A DNA stretch of 64,000 nt from an uncultured Helicobacter sp. (GCF_947367035.1 NZ_CANBCA010000006.1:1-64000), one strand, 5' to 3'; positions 8,014 to 17,247 are shown, counted from the first letter of the stretch. Program-made: numbers and translations. The notes: generated from the sequence alone by a model not told the origin.

Positions 8014-8441
8014 TTTGCCTCCTTGATAGAATCTTGCACGATTTCATCAATTCCCAAATCGTGTGAGAGCGTTTCTGCGAGTTTTTCTCCTTGAGATTCC
8101 TCTGTCTTATCTGCTGAAAGCTTTAGCCCCACCACGCCAAGAAGTAAGGTCGCGATAAAGAGGATTTTAAGAGGTGAGAAAGGCTCACCAAAGATAAAGA
8201 TTTCAGCAAGTGTAATGCCCGCTGTGCCAATGCCCACAAACACGCTATAAGCAATACCAATCTCTAAGACTTTTATCGCTAGAATCATACTTACAGAGGA
8301 TATGAGAATCCCAATTCCTGTGAGTGTGTAAAAAAAGAGATTATCGGAATATTTTAACCCACTCGCCCAAAAGCATTCTACAATGCCACCAAAAAGCACC
8401 AATCCCCACGCGAGATTGTGGGTAAGTTTGATATTTTTCAT
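8010..8441 (-). CDS. SMR-family efflux subunit, longer partner
   Basis: 143 residues from ATG 8441, which follows AAAGGA. An upstream TTG at 8468 lacks such a site. Four hydrophobic spans, with the membrane Glu in GGIVECFWA and the motif VGIGTAGITLAEI, then a hydrophilic tail of about 35 residues (KTEESQGEKLAET...) that its 104-residue partner lacks. Paired SMR proteins of unequal length usually work as antiparallel heterodimers. The two genes are translationally coupled. Substrate not readable from sequence. Confidence 0.88.
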   Translation of the reverse strand: MKNIKLTHNLAWGLVLFGGIVECFWASGLKYSDNLFFYTLTGIGILISSVSMILAIKVLEIGIAYSVFVGIGTAGITLAEIFIFGEPFSPLKILFIATLLLGVVGLKLSADKTEESQGEKLAETLSHDLGIDEIVQDSIKEAK

Positions 8442-8503
8442 TTGTTTCCTTTGTTTTATTTTATACATTTTATGGGTTCAAAAAGCCAAAGCCCATAAAG
8501 GGG

Positions 8504-8578
8504 TTAAAGCGAGGAAGTAGCAAAAATATAGACTAAAAGAAACCACGAGAAAAACCCATAACCGCAATCCCATATCAT
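8504..8578 (-). CDS. 24-residue hydrophobic small ORF upstream of the SMR pair
   Basis: ATG 8578 is preceded by a perfect GGAGGG seven bases upstream. The peptide is MIWDCGYGFFSWFLLVYIFA plus four residues, a single possible membrane span with a short aromatic N terminus. It lies between a good -10 box (8622-8617) and the first SMR gene, 62 bases away, so it should be on the same transcript. It could be a small efflux-pump accessory peptide or a leader peptide controlling the SMR genes. I know of no named family for it. Confidence 0.45.
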   Translation of the reverse strand: MIWDCGYGFFSWFLLVYIFATSSL

Positions 8579-8616
8579 TGCTTATCCCTCCATTTTAAGA
8601 ATCTTAAATTTGTGGC

Positions 8617-8622
8617 ATTATA
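8617..8622 (-). promoter_or_regulatory. -10 box for the small ORF/SMR operon
   Basis: Minus-strand TATAAT preceded by TATGC (extended -10 character), about 38 bases before the small ORF start at 8578. The expected transcript begins near 8610. Confidence 0.5.
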
Positions 8623-8711
8623 GCATAAAAGCTATATCTCTCTTGCACTGCCCCGCACAACACTTGTATATTTAATGGTTTGCAAAAAAAGTTTAAGAAA
8701 CTTATCTTTAT

Positions 8712-9260
8712 CTACCCAAACATTCCATTAAAGTCATTTTCAATTTTGAGTATATCTAGCGCGGCGGCAATTTGTCCGCGATGATGTGTGGCGTGGTTTA
8801 AAAGTGCGAGGATAAAAAATCCACGAGATTTTTTAAATTCCACACCCGGAAAGGCAAATGTTTCAAGACTTTTGAAATCCTCTATAGATTCTATTAATTC
8901 TATGATTTTGCTATCCACTTTGGCACGCAACGCTTCAAATGCACCCATATCCTCATAGAATGCGCTTTTTAGCCTGTGCATACCCTCATAAATCGCACTT
9001 TGTAACTTACCCTCTTCTAGGTTAAGAGTTTGCAAAATCTCCTCCACACCCTCTAAGGGTTTGGAAGCAAAGGCACTAAACCTCCCCAAAACAAGCTCTA
9101 TATCTTCGCAAAGAATATGCTCTGCTGTTTGCATCACACTCCCAAAATACAACCCACAATCCTTATACAACTCTTCCTTTGAGCATTTCTTAAAAGTCGC
9201 AAACATATTTTCATTGGCAAGTTGATTGTATTGCGCCTGAAGCAATAAAGTCTCTTTCAT
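8712..9260 (-). CDS. DinB-family protein
   Basis: 182 residues. The C-terminal LLNHATHHRGQIAAAL block (His156, His160) with His48 in the MQTAEH segment gives the three-histidine metal site of DinB/YfiT-like four-helix bundles. Many members are damage-inducible or act as thiol S-transferases with bacillithiol or mycothiol. The activity here is not known. It is a single gene with SD-like TTTCCTTTT complement upstream. No sign of truncation. Confidence 0.8.
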   Translation of the reverse strand: MKETLLLQAQYNQLANENMFATFKKCSKEELYKDCGLYFGSVMQTAEHILCEDIELVLGRFSAFASKPLEGVEEILQTLNLEEGKLQSAIYEGMHRLKSAFYEDMGAFEALRAKVDSKIIELIESIEDFKSLETFAFPGVEFKKSRGFFILALLNHATHHRGQIAAALDILKIENDFNGMFG

Positions 9261-9508
9261 TCTATTTCCTTTTGCATAAAATCTGTGCCATTATATCATT
9301 AGAATCTATAATTCAATGAGGCTTATTCTTTGGCGCATTTTAATTTCTCCACTAGGAGTGCGGATAGAAATGTTTAAATGCGTATTGCTGTGAAACTTTA
9401 CATTTAGCAGCAAAAGAAGTTAATAAAAGTTAATTTTCTTCTTTCAGCTTATATTAATCATCATTAAGTCAGTATTATAAGAATAAAAATTCATTAATGA
9501 GGAAGTTA

Positions 9509-10009
9509 ATGCAGCAAACGATTTATTTGGCGGGTGGTTGTTTCTGGGGAGTGCAAGGTTATTTTGATAGACTTAAGGGTGTAATGGAATCGCAGGTTGG
9601 CTATGCAAACTCCAAAATAGAATCCCCAACTTATGAACAGGTTTGTAGCGGGATAACCAATGCAGTAGAGACATTGAAGCTTACATTTGAAGAGACAATA
9701 TTAAACTTAGAGGAGGTGTTGACACGTTTTTTTAGTATTATTGACCCCTTTGCACTTAATTATCAAGGTAATGACATTGGCACACAATACCGAAGTGGAA
9801 TTTATACTCAAGATTCTAAAATGTTAGATGTAATTCATAAGTTTGTAGAATCTTATCAGGCAAGGTTATCTAGGAAAATTGTTACAGAAATTGGAATATT
9901 AGAAAATTTTTATCTAGCAGAATCCTATCATCAAAAATATCTTGTAAAAAACCCACATGGCTATTGTCATATTGATTTGAATGCTGCCTTGCGCCCACTT
10001 ATGGGTTAA
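9509..10009 (+). CDS. msrA: peptide methionine sulfoxide reductase MsrA
   Basis: 166 residues from ATG 9509, preceded by GAGGAAG. The earlier in-frame ATG at 9497 has no such site. Catalytic GCFWG at 10-14 (Cys11) lies right at the N terminus, with later family landmarks YANSKIESPTYEQVCSG, IDPFALNYQGNDIGTQYRSGIY and the FYLAESYHQKYL block. It repairs methionine-S-sulfoxide in oxidised proteins in the cytosol. A single-domain form without MsrB. The 250 bases upstream hold only a possible -10 (TATTATAAG near 9473). Confidence 0.92.
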   Translation: MQQTIYLAGGCFWGVQGYFDRLKGVMESQVGYANSKIESPTYEQVCSGITNAVETLKLTFEETILNLEEVLTRFFSIIDPFALNYQGNDIGTQYRSGIYTQDSKMLDVIHKFVESYQARLSRKIVTEIGILENFYLAESYHQKYLVKNPHGYCHIDLNAALRPLMG

Positions 10010-10028
10010 ATGGAATATTGTGTAGAAA

Positions 10029-10274
10029 TTATTTACATACTTTTTTAAGGGCTTTACGGAGTTCTTTGACTTGTTTCCTAGGAATAACAACTTTCCATTG
10101 TGTCGGGGAGTTTTCTGCTCCCTCATCTTTTAACTCTACCACGATAGAAACTGCTTGATATTTTTTATCTTTTTTGTTGGGAATATCAAAAGATGCGACA
10201 ATAATGTTACCATTTTTTACTAAATCTCCCCGTAGGGGAATCGTGTAAGAGATTCTTTTAATTTTTTGTTTCAT
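10029..10274 (-). CDS. small basic protein, paralog of the upstream gene
   Basis: 81 residues, rich in Lys, with a predicted beta-rich core and the ending QWKVVIPRKQVKELRKALKK. That ending matches SWKVHIPLTQIKEVRQALKE of the adjacent upstream gene, so the two are tandem duplicates. Its start lies directly at the stop of that gene. The beta-sheet plus C-terminal helix layout recalls small single-strand nucleic-acid binders of the PUR-alpha or PC4 type, but this is only a shape resemblance. Function unknown. Confidence 0.65.
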   Translation of the reverse strand: MKQKIKRISYTIPLRGDLVKNGNIIVASFDIPNKKDKKYQAVSIVVELKDEGAENSPTQWKVVIPRKQVKELRKALKKVCK

Positions 10275-10597
10275 TATGGTTGCTTTTTGGTAGTCTTTAC
10301 TTCTTTTGGTTGATTTTGTTTGGTTGATTTTGTTTTTTTAACTTCTTTGTTTTTTGCTTTCTCTTTTTTGCATTTTTTACACGCTTTCTTTGCTTCTTTT
10401 AAAGCTTGGCGAACTTCTTTAATTTGGGTTAATGGAATATGAACTTTCCAGCTTTCTTTGCTTTCTCCTAATGTCACACAAATGCTAACAACTGCTTTGC
10501 TACCCTCTCCATAAGGTTGTTCAATAATAGCAAAATTAATTTTTCCGCCTTCGCTTTCTTTTAAAGGCATTGTTTTATAGACAGCCATTTCTTTCAT
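10274..10597 (-). CDS. small basic protein with a lysine-rich tail
   Basis: 107 residues from ATG 10597, which follows GGAGGA. An in-frame TTG at 10609 would overlap that site and is less likely. The core (VVSICVTLGESKESWKVHIP, then a helix QIKEVRQALKEAKKACKKC) is homologous to the next gene. The last 40 residues are almost entirely Lys, Thr, Gln and Pro and are surely disordered. This is suited to nucleic-acid or polyanion binding. Two Cys residues in CKKC could bind metal. No family recognised. Confidence 0.65.
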   Translation of the reverse strand: MKEMAVYKTMPLKESEGGKINFAIIEQPYGEGSKAVVSICVTLGESKESWKVHIPLTQIKEVRQALKEAKKACKKCKKEKAKNKEVKKTKSTKQNQPKEVKTTKKQP

Positions 10598-10673
10598 CTT
10601 ATCCTCCAAAAATTGACTTAGAATGTTCTAAGGATAGTTTATAATAATTAAAAATACGCTTAAATTGCTATAA

Positions 10674-11678
10674 TTAATTCTTTTTCAGCATTTTTTTAAG
10701 TAAAGCTTGGAGTTTTAACCAATCTTGAATTGGTAAAAGTGGATGTCCTGAAAATTTCCCAAATGCAGGTAAGCTCTTGCTAATTGCACCTCTTGCACCT
10801 ACTTGCGTAAAATCACCAATATGCAGATGTCCTGCACTACCACTCTGTCCCCCTAGTACGACATTTCTCCCTGTTGTCGTAGAACCAGAGATTCCAGCTT
10901 GTGAGACGATGATAGAATGCTCGCCGATGTTACAATTATGCCCAATTTGCACTAGATTGTCTATTTTTGTTCCTTGTTGAATGCGTGTTTGTCCAAAGAC
11001 TGCGCGGTCAATCGTTGTATTCGCGCCCACTTCCACGTCATTTTCAAGTACGACTTTTCCATTGTGATAAATTTTGATGTGTTTGCCCTCTTTTGTGTGT
11101 GCATAGCCGAATCCATCGCTACCAATAACACTATTTGCGTGGATTCTGACATTATCGCCCACTTCACAATCGTTATAAACACACACGCCAGGAAATAAGA
11201 CACAGTTTGCGCCAATTTTAACATTCTCACCAATCGTTACGCTAGACATAATGGTGCAATTTGCACCAATATTACTACCATTTCCAATCGTTGCATTGGG
11301 AGCAATTTTTGCAGACTTTTCAATCGTTGGTAATTCTTTGGAATCAAAAAGAGGTTTAGCAAAATATTCTGTCAGATATGCCATTGCAAGATAGGGGTTT
11401 TCACAAATAAGGGCAAAGGTTGAAGTTGGAATTGTATGCAAATGTGCTTTACGTACCAAAATAGCTTTAGCCTTAGTTTGTGAAATTTGTTCAAAATATT
11501 GTTCTTTTTCTAAAAAGGTAATGGAATCACTTGTGGCGTCTTGTGGAGATTCTAAATTATGAATAATAATGGAATCAAAGAGGCTAGAATGTTTCGTCCA
11601 TTCTTTTCCATTGTGCTGCATTACACATTCTAATACCTCATTTTTATTGAGGATTTCAATAATGTTTTTAAGCTCCAT
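10674..11678 (-). CDS. lpxD: UDP-3-O-acylglucosamine N-acyltransferase LpxD
   Basis: 334 residues, close to the usual LpxD length. An N-terminal uridine-binding domain (about 1-100) precedes a left-handed beta helix of hexapeptide repeats (IGNGSNIGANCTI, VKIGANCVLFPGV and so on, about 110-270). The catalytic His region reads QIGHNCNIGEHSIIVSQAG. It transfers the second 3-hydroxyacyl chain in lipid A synthesis in the cytosol. It lies nine bases downstream of ilvH on the same strand, an unusual neighbour, since in H. pylori lpxD follows fabI. Confidence 0.95.
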   Translation of the reverse strand: MELKNIIEILNKNEVLECVMQHNGKEWTKHSSLFDSIIIHNLESPQDATSDSITFLEKEQYFEQISQTKAKAILVRKAHLHTIPTSTFALICENPYLAMAYLTEYFAKPLFDSKELPTIEKSAKIAPNATIGNGSNIGANCTIMSSVTIGENVKIGANCVLFPGVCVYNDCEVGDNVRIHANSVIGSDGFGYAHTKEGKHIKIYHNGKVVLENDVEVGANTTIDRAVFGQTRIQQGTKIDNLVQIGHNCNIGEHSIIVSQAGISGSTTTGRNVVLGGQSGSAGHLHIGDFTQVGARGAISKSLPAFGKFSGHPLLPIQDWLKLQALLKKMLKKN

Positions 11679-11686
11679 ACTATACC

Positions 11687-12160
11687 TTAATTATTTGCTT
11701 CAATAGCAAAAATTCCGCTACGAGTAATATCTTTTGGCTTATGAATCTTAAGGGCATTTAAAAGCGTATTAATGCGTGCGTGTGTATCGCAAGCAACGAA
11801 TATTGCACATTTATCATTGACTTCCAAAGGTTTTCCATTAAAAGCATTAAAAATTGTATTGATTTCGCTTAGATTGCTTTCTAATCCAAATTTTACCAAC
11901 AAGGATTCTTGTTCAATCATTTGTTCATTCTCCAATACTTTAAGAACGGGAATAAGCTTATGTAATTGCTTGATAATTTGTTCTAGCACTTTATTGTCAC
12001 CCTTTGTTGCAATTGTAATCCGTGAGAGGTTAGTATCTAAGATTGGAGCAACCGTTAGGGATTCTATATTATATCCTCTGCCCGAAAATAATCCACTAAT
12101 GCGAGATAATACGCCGTGTTCATTCAAAACGGTAACTGCAATTGTGCGTCTAATTTCCAT
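11687..12160 (-). CDS. ilvH: acetolactate synthase small subunit IlvH
   Basis: 157 residues. Start ATG 12160 has AAGGAG seven bases upstream, and a GTG one codon earlier is less likely. The N-terminal ACT domain (RRTIAVTVLNEHGVLSRISGLFSGRGYNIESL) binds valine for feedback control, and the C-terminal domain follows. It activates and regulates the catalytic subunit IlvB in branched-chain amino-acid synthesis. Only a few bases separate it from the ilvB stop, so the two are coupled. Confidence 0.95.
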   Translation of the reverse strand: MEIRRTIAVTVLNEHGVLSRISGLFSGRGYNIESLTVAPILDTNLSRITIATKGDNKVLEQIIKQLHKLIPVLKVLENEQMIEQESLLVKFGLESNLSEINTIFNAFNGKPLEVNDKCAIFVACDTHARINTLLNALKIHKPKDITRSGIFAIEANN

Positions 12161-12163
12161 CAC

Positions 12164-13855
12164 TTACTCCTTATAATCCAACATCATATTAAATAGTGCA
12201 CCACCAGTTGGAACCATTGGCAAAACATTTTCCATTCTATCAATACGGACGTCTAAAAGTGCAGGTTTTTGAGAATTGATTGCAGCATTCAAGGCACTAA
12301 TAAATTCTTCTTTTGTCCGACAAACATAGCCTAAGCCGCCAAAAGATTCTACTAATTTTACAAAGTCTGGTTGTTTTTCTAAATCTGTTTCTGAGTAGTG
12401 TTTATCGTAGAAAAATGTTTGCCACTGACGAACCATACCCAAGTAATTGTTATTTAAGATAATATTAATGACTGGGATTCCATAAACTGCACAAGTCATT
12501 AGTTCTTGGATATTCATTAAGATAGAGCCATCACCACTGATATTAATGGAAATCTTTTCGGGTAATGCACATTTTGCTCCCATAGCAGCAGGCAAACCAA
12601 ACCCCATTGTGCCTAAACCTCCACTGCTTACAAATTGACGTGGAAAACTAAAGGGATAAAATTGTGCTGCCCACATTTGATGTTGTCCAACATCCGTGCT
12701 GATTAAAGCATTTTTACCTACGATGTTGCCAAGTTTTTCAATAACCCATTGAGGTTTAAGCTGCGAAGTAGAATCTTGATAACTTAGAGGATGTAATTTG
12801 TTGTATTGTGTCAGATGCTCACGCCAAGCTAGAATGTTTTGTGTTGTGTAGTCTTCACGCAAAAGGGGCAAAAGTTCTTTTAATACACTACTTATATCAC
12901 CTACGATTGGGAAATTTGCTTCTACGATTTTACTAATGCTACTTGGATCAATATCTATATGAATGATTTGTGCATATTTACCAAACTCACTTAATTTGCC
13001 TGTTACTCTGTCGTCAAAGCGTGCTCCAAGAGCAATGATGAGGTCTGCTTCACTCATTGCCATATTAGCAACATAACTTCCGTGCATTCCAACCATACCT
13101 AAGGAGTCTGGGTTGTTTGTGCTTAAGATTCCACAAGCCATAAAGGTATTAACAGCAGGAATGTGAGTAATCTCACAGAGTTCGCGGACTAATTCTGCAG
13201 ATTTTGATGTAATGCACCCACCGCCTAAGTATAAGAGGGGCTTTTTGGATTCTTTAATAGCAGAAGCGACTTTTTTAATCTGTCGTGGATTGCCTTTGTA
13301 AGTCGGTTTGTAGGTTTGTAGTTTGATATTATTTGGATAGTTAAATTCACCAATCGTTGCAGTAACATCTTTTGGAATATCAATATGCACAGGACCGGGA
13401 CGCCCACTACTTGCGATATAAAATGCTTCTTTTAAGATTCGTGGAAGTTCTTCAATGTTTTTAACAAGATAATTATGTTTTGTGCAAGGACGCGAAATGC
13501 CTACCGCATCAATTTCTTGAAATGCATCTGTCCCAATAAGACTTGTTGGCACCTGTGCACTAATAATAACCAAAGGCACAGAATCCGCATACGCTGTGGC
13601 AATGCCCGTTACGGTGTTTGTAAAGCCCGGACCACTTGTTACAATGGCAACACCCACTTCACCGCTTGCTCTTGCGTAACCATCAGCCGCATGCACAGCG
13701 GCTTGTTCATGACGTGTTAAAATATGCTTAAAAAATTTTTGCTTATAAATTTCATCATAAATATTTAAAGCTGCTCCACCTGGATAACCAAAAACAACTT
13801 TCACCCCTTCGTTTTTAAGAGCGTGAATTACCATTTCAGAACCATTTAATTGCAT
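12164..13855 (-). CDS. ilvB: acetolactate synthase large subunit IlvB
   Basis: 563 residues with the three ThDP-enzyme domains. The N-terminal Pyr domain has catalytic Glu50 in RHEQAAVHAADGYAR and the SGPGFTNTVTG segment. The middle domain is FAD-binding. The C-terminal PP domain has the ThDP/Mg motif GDGSILMNIQELMT...NNNYLG. It condenses two pyruvates, or pyruvate with 2-oxobutyrate, into the precursors of valine, leucine and isoleucine. First gene of an ilvB-ilvH(-lpxD) operon. The short upstream region has an AT-rich stretch but no clear attenuator. Confidence 0.96.
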   Translation of the reverse strand: MQLNGSEMVIHALKNEGVKVVFGYPGGAALNIYDEIYKQKFFKHILTRHEQAAVHAADGYARASGEVGVAIVTSGPGFTNTVTGIATAYADSVPLVIISAQVPTSLIGTDAFQEIDAVGISRPCTKHNYLVKNIEELPRILKEAFYIASSGRPGPVHIDIPKDVTATIGEFNYPNNIKLQTYKPTYKGNPRQIKKVASAIKESKKPLLYLGGGCITSKSAELVRELCEITHIPAVNTFMACGILSTNNPDSLGMVGMHGSYVANMAMSEADLIIALGARFDDRVTGKLSEFGKYAQIIHIDIDPSSISKIVEANFPIVGDISSVLKELLPLLREDYTTQNILAWREHLTQYNKLHPLSYQDSTSQLKPQWVIEKLGNIVGKNALISTDVGQHQMWAAQFYPFSFPRQFVSSGGLGTMGFGLPAAMGAKCALPEKISINISGDGSILMNIQELMTCAVYGIPVINIILNNNYLGMVRQWQTFFYDKHYSETDLEKQPDFVKLVESFGGLGYVCRTKEEFISALNAAINSQKPALLDVRIDRMENVLPMVPTGGALFNMMLDYKE

Positions 13856-13995
13856 AAAAATCCCTAGTTATTTTTGTTAGTTTATCTAAAAAAAAATAAA
13901 AACATTTTAAAAAGAGTGTGAAAGAGTATTAGATGAGGTTAATGGTGATGAGCGGTATATGGTTATTGCCCGCTTTATTAGGTTTTTAAAGAATA

Positions 13996-14021
13996 ATTTG
14001 GATTTATTTAAGAATCCAAAT
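13996..14021 (-). terminator. hairpin downstream of tyrA
   Basis: ATTTGGATT (13996-14004) pairs perfectly over nine bases with AATCCAAAT (14013-14021), loop 8. It sits 10 bases past the tyrA stop. The minus-strand flank is moderately T-rich (ATTCTTTAAAAACC). Confidence 0.55.
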
Positions 14022-14031
14022 ACTTGATTTA

Positions 14032-14871
14032 TTAAAAGATTTTGTGTAGAGAATTAGCTTTTGCCATCCATTGTTCAAGTTCTTCCCATTGTTCTTTTTG
14101 AATCAATGTTTGAGCGTGATTCATTTCTTGTTGAAAAATATCAAGGGAGTTTAAAATTTCTTTGCGGTTCTGTTTGGAAATATCACACCACATTCTTGGA
14201 GAACTTTTAGCAATTCTGACCATACTTTTAAATCCCCCACCTGCAAGAGCCAAAATATCATTTGGAGTTTGTTGAGAAAGCACGGTGTTAGCAATAGCGT
14301 AGCTAATGATGTGAGGCAAATGACTAATGAAAGCCGCGTGATTATCGTGAGTTTTTGAATCCATTTTGATAATATTCATTTTTAAAGCAACAAAAATTTC
14401 TTTTGCCATTGCCACTTGTAGTTCCCCACTTTGTTCTAAATCGGTTAGAACCAAAATATGATGGGGCAAGAGTTCTTTAAAAGCTGCTTTGGGTCCAAAA
14501 TCTTCTGTTCCACTCATTGGGTGTGCGCATACAAAGTTTTTGCGAATCTCTGAAGGTACATTTTTAGAAATTAAATGCTTCGTGCTTCCTAAATCAATAA
14601 TAGTGCAATGAGACGCAACACCAACAAGACTTGGCAGTATCTGCACAATCGCTTCTACAGGTGTTGCAAGAAAAATGACATCACAAAGTTTAATTTCTTC
14701 TAATTCCACTCCCTCATCCACGAGTCCCAAAGAAAGTGCTTGTTGAAGATGTAACGCATTGTTATCTAAGCCAACGATGCGTTTAAACATACCAATTTCT
14801 TTTAACGCAAGCCCTAATGAGCCACCAATGAGTCCAAGTCCAATAATTCCTGCTTGCATAAGTTTGTCCAT
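14032..14871 (-). CDS. tyrA: prephenate dehydrogenase TyrA
   Basis: 279 residues. The Rossmann NAD-binding motif GLGLIGGSLGL lies near residues 11-21, followed by FLATPVEAI and the catalytic-region AHPMSGTEDFGP. A helical dimerisation domain contains HDNHAAFISHLPH with the family His. It oxidatively decarboxylates prephenate to 4-hydroxyphenylpyruvate in tyrosine synthesis. Monofunctional, with no fused chorismate mutase or ACT domain. Start at 14871 is tentative: a second ATG at 14859 would also work and neither has a strong SD. Confidence 0.93.
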   Translation of the reverse strand: MDKLMQAGIIGLGLIGGSLGLALKEIGMFKRIVGLDNNALHLQQALSLGLVDEGVELEEIKLCDVIFLATPVEAIVQILPSLVGVASHCTIIDLGSTKHLISKNVPSEIRKNFVCAHPMSGTEDFGPKAAFKELLPHHILVLTDLEQSGELQVAMAKEIFVALKMNIIKMDSKTHDNHAAFISHLPHIISYAIANTVLSQQTPNDILALAGGGFKSMVRIAKSSPRMWCDISKQNRKEILNSLDIFQQEMNHAQTLIQKEQWEELEQWMAKANSLHKIF

Positions 14872-14936
14872 TTTTGTAATTTTATAAAATTATATATTTT
14901 TTTAGCTTTAGTTGTGTTATTTAATCTACTAAAAGG

Positions 14937-14942
14937 TATAAT
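14937..14942 (+). promoter_or_regulatory. -10 box for bamA
   Basis: TATAAT in the context AAAAGGTATAATCTC, about 47 bases before the bamA ATG at 14989. Confidence 0.5.
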
Positions 14943-14988
14943 CTCAAAATTTTAATGAATAAAATTAAATTTTAAGGCTAGTTAGATA

Positions 14989-17247
14989 ATGTATTGTGTT
15001 TCTAAATCTTTTTTACTTCCTGTAATTTCGCTAGCTTTAGCGACAAATGTTCTTGCAGCAGGCTTGCCAACCATTAAGGAAGTGCGTTATGATGGGTTAA
15101 ACTATATTTCCCCTTTGATTGCTAATGAAATCGCTAAAGTCCGTTTGAATGAGCCGTTAGATATTAATCTTGTAGATATTTCTATCCATAATTTTTATTC
15201 ACAAGGCTATTTTAAGGATATTTGGGTAATGGAAGAAAATGGAATCTTAACCTATCATTTTGTAGAAAAACCAGTGATTGCAAGTTTAATTGTTAGTGGT
15301 TATGGAGCAGGAAAAGAGCAAGAGGTTCTTAATAAAGAAATTGGGTTAAAAAAGGGTGATGTTTATGATGAAGCTAAAATTGCTAATGTGCGTAAAAAAA
15401 TTATTGATTTATTAGAAACGCAAGGATATTATGACACGATTGTAGAAGTGAAAACAGAGGAGATTTCTACAAATGCCCTAAAAGTTACATTAGAGATTAA
15501 CAAGGGAGAAGAAATCATTATTCAAAAAGCAAATTATTATGGTAGAGAAAATCTAAGAGTCTCACGCATTGAGGCGGCAACAGCGAATAAAGAAAGAGAA
15601 TTTCTTGGTTGGATGTGGGGATTTAATAGCGGAAAATTACGTGTAAATGAGATTGAAACCGATGGACACAGAATCCGTGATTTGTATATGCAAAAAGGCT
15701 TTTTAGATGCTGAAGTAAGCACACCTTTTTTAAAGACAGATTTTACAACTTATAAGGCAGAGCTTGACTTCTATATCAACGAAGGAGAATTTTATAGGAT
15801 TTCAGATGTAGAAATTGTGCTAGAAGAAGAAGTTATCAGTCTTGAGGAGCTATACAATACAATTAAAGCCAAGAAAGGTAAAAAATTCAATATTGAGACA
15901 ATGCGCAAGGATTCAGAGGCGATTCGTTATGCAGTAGGAGATTTGGGCTATGCCTTTACAAGAGTAACGCCGGATTTGGATAAAGATAAAGAAAATGGTG
16001 AAGTTAGAATCGTATATTATGTGCAGCCGGGTAAAAAAGTCTATGTGAATGATGTCTTGATTTCAGGGAATAATAGAACGCTTGACCGCGTGATTCGCCG
16101 AAATGTTTTATTGGCTCCCGGAGATGAGTATGAGATGAGTAAAATTACTCTTTCTAAAAACGCTATTATGCGGACAGGTGGCTTTGATAGCGTGGAGATT
16201 GAAGAGGAGCGGATAGATGAAGAGCGCGTAAATTTGCTAGTCAATGTTAAAGAGGGTAAGACGGGGGAATTCACCTTTGGTATTGGATATGGAAGCTATG
16301 ATGGATTAATGGGTAGCATATCTGTTAAGGACCGCAATATTTTTGGGACAGGCTTAACTGCTGGAGTTTATTTAGATAAAAGTGAAGTATCTAATTCTTA
16401 CCGCGTGAATCTCTATAATCCTGCAGTATTGGATAGTGATTATTCCTTGGCTACTGAAGTATATCAGATAGAATATGATGATTACGATTATACTGAAATG
16501 ATGACAGGATTTAATATTGTAGGAGGGCGCAGAATCTGGGACCAATTAGACTTGACTTTAGGTTATACTTATCAAGAGACAAAGCTCTCTAACTTTGATT
16601 CTAGCCACCTAGAACAACTTTATCGCACATATTATTATAAGGACGATAAATATATAAAATCTGCTATTATTCCGGGACTTAGCTACGATAGCACAGATGC
16701 TTACTTTTTCCCCAAAAGTGGGATAAAAGCAAGCGGTAGCACAGAATTTGCAGGAGTAGGGGGAGATGCGGACTTTATCAAATATTATGGGAGTTTCAAC
16801 CTCTATCAATCCATTGAAGATTGGACAGATGTGGATTTGATTTTTCGTTACCGCGCAAGAGCTGGATATGTGCAAGACGAAGGCTATCTGCCAATTAATG
16901 AGAAATTTTATCTAGGTGGTGTAAATAGTGTGCGTGGATTCCAAAATCGTTCCATCACTCCGCGTGATAAAAATGGACTTAGAATTGGAGGAAAGCAAAT
17001 GTTCTATAACACTGCAGAGCTTAGTTATGGTATGTTTGAGACTGTGCAAATGCGCTTACTCGTGTTTTATGATTATGGAATGATTGGGCAAAAAAACATT
17101 AATGATATTCAGCGTAGTTCAGTTGGTATCGGGATTGAATGGATTTCTCCTATTGGTGCTATTAATTTCTTGTTCCCTCGCGCACTAGATGACAAGCCTG
17201 GTGATGATACTTCTTCTTTTGAATTTACAATGGGACAGAGATTTTAA
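14989..17247 (+). CDS. bamA: outer-membrane assembly factor BamA (Omp85)
   Basis: 752 residues. A signal peptide ends around residue 23 (NVLAAG). Residues 25-345 form successive POTRA domains, for example IKEVRYDGLNYISPL and KVYVNDVLISGNNRTLDRV. The C-terminal 16-strand barrel carries the Omp85 lid-lock motif VRGF at 648-651 and ends in Phe (FTMGQRF), as outer-membrane proteins do. It inserts beta-barrel proteins into the outer membrane. It overlaps mqnC by one base, matching the HP0655-HP0657 order in H. pylori. Confidence 0.96.
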   Translation: MYCVSKSFLLPVISLALATNVLAAGLPTIKEVRYDGLNYISPLIANEIAKVRLNEPLDINLVDISIHNFYSQGYFKDIWVMEENGILTYHFVEKPVIASLIVSGYGAGKEQEVLNKEIGLKKGDVYDEAKIANVRKKIIDLLETQGYYDTIVEVKTEEISTNALKVTLEINKGEEIIIQKANYYGRENLRVSRIEAATANKEREFLGWMWGFNSGKLRVNEIETDGHRIRDLYMQKGFLDAEVSTPFLKTDFTTYKAELDFYINEGEFYRISDVEIVLEEEVISLEELYNTIKAKKGKKFNIETMRKDSEAIRYAVGDLGYAFTRVTPDLDKDKENGEVRIVYYVQPGKKVYVNDVLISGNNRTLDRVIRRNVLLAPGDEYEMSKITLSKNAIMRTGGFDSVEIEEERIDEERVNLLVNVKEGKTGEFTFGIGYGSYDGLMGSISVKDRNIFGTGLTAGVYLDKSEVSNSYRVNLYNPAVLDSDYSLATEVYQIEYDDYDYTEMMTGFNIVGGRRIWDQLDLTLGYTYQETKLSNFDSSHLEQLYRTYYYKDDKYIKSAIIPGLSYDSTDAYFFPKSGIKASGSTEFAGVGGDADFIKYYGSFNLYQSIEDWTDVDLIFRYRARAGYVQDEGYLPINEKFYLGGVNSVRGFQNRSITPRDKNGLRIGGKQMFYNTAELSYGMFETVQMRLLVFYDYGMIGQKNINDIQRSSVGIGIEWISPIGAINFLFPRALDDKPGDDTSSFEFTMGQRF

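Noticed and set aside
13935-13991. An 18-codon Leu-rich plus-strand ORF near ilvB resembled a branched-chain leader peptide.
   Set aside because: It is on the strand opposite to ilvB and has no SD, so it cannot attenuate that operon.
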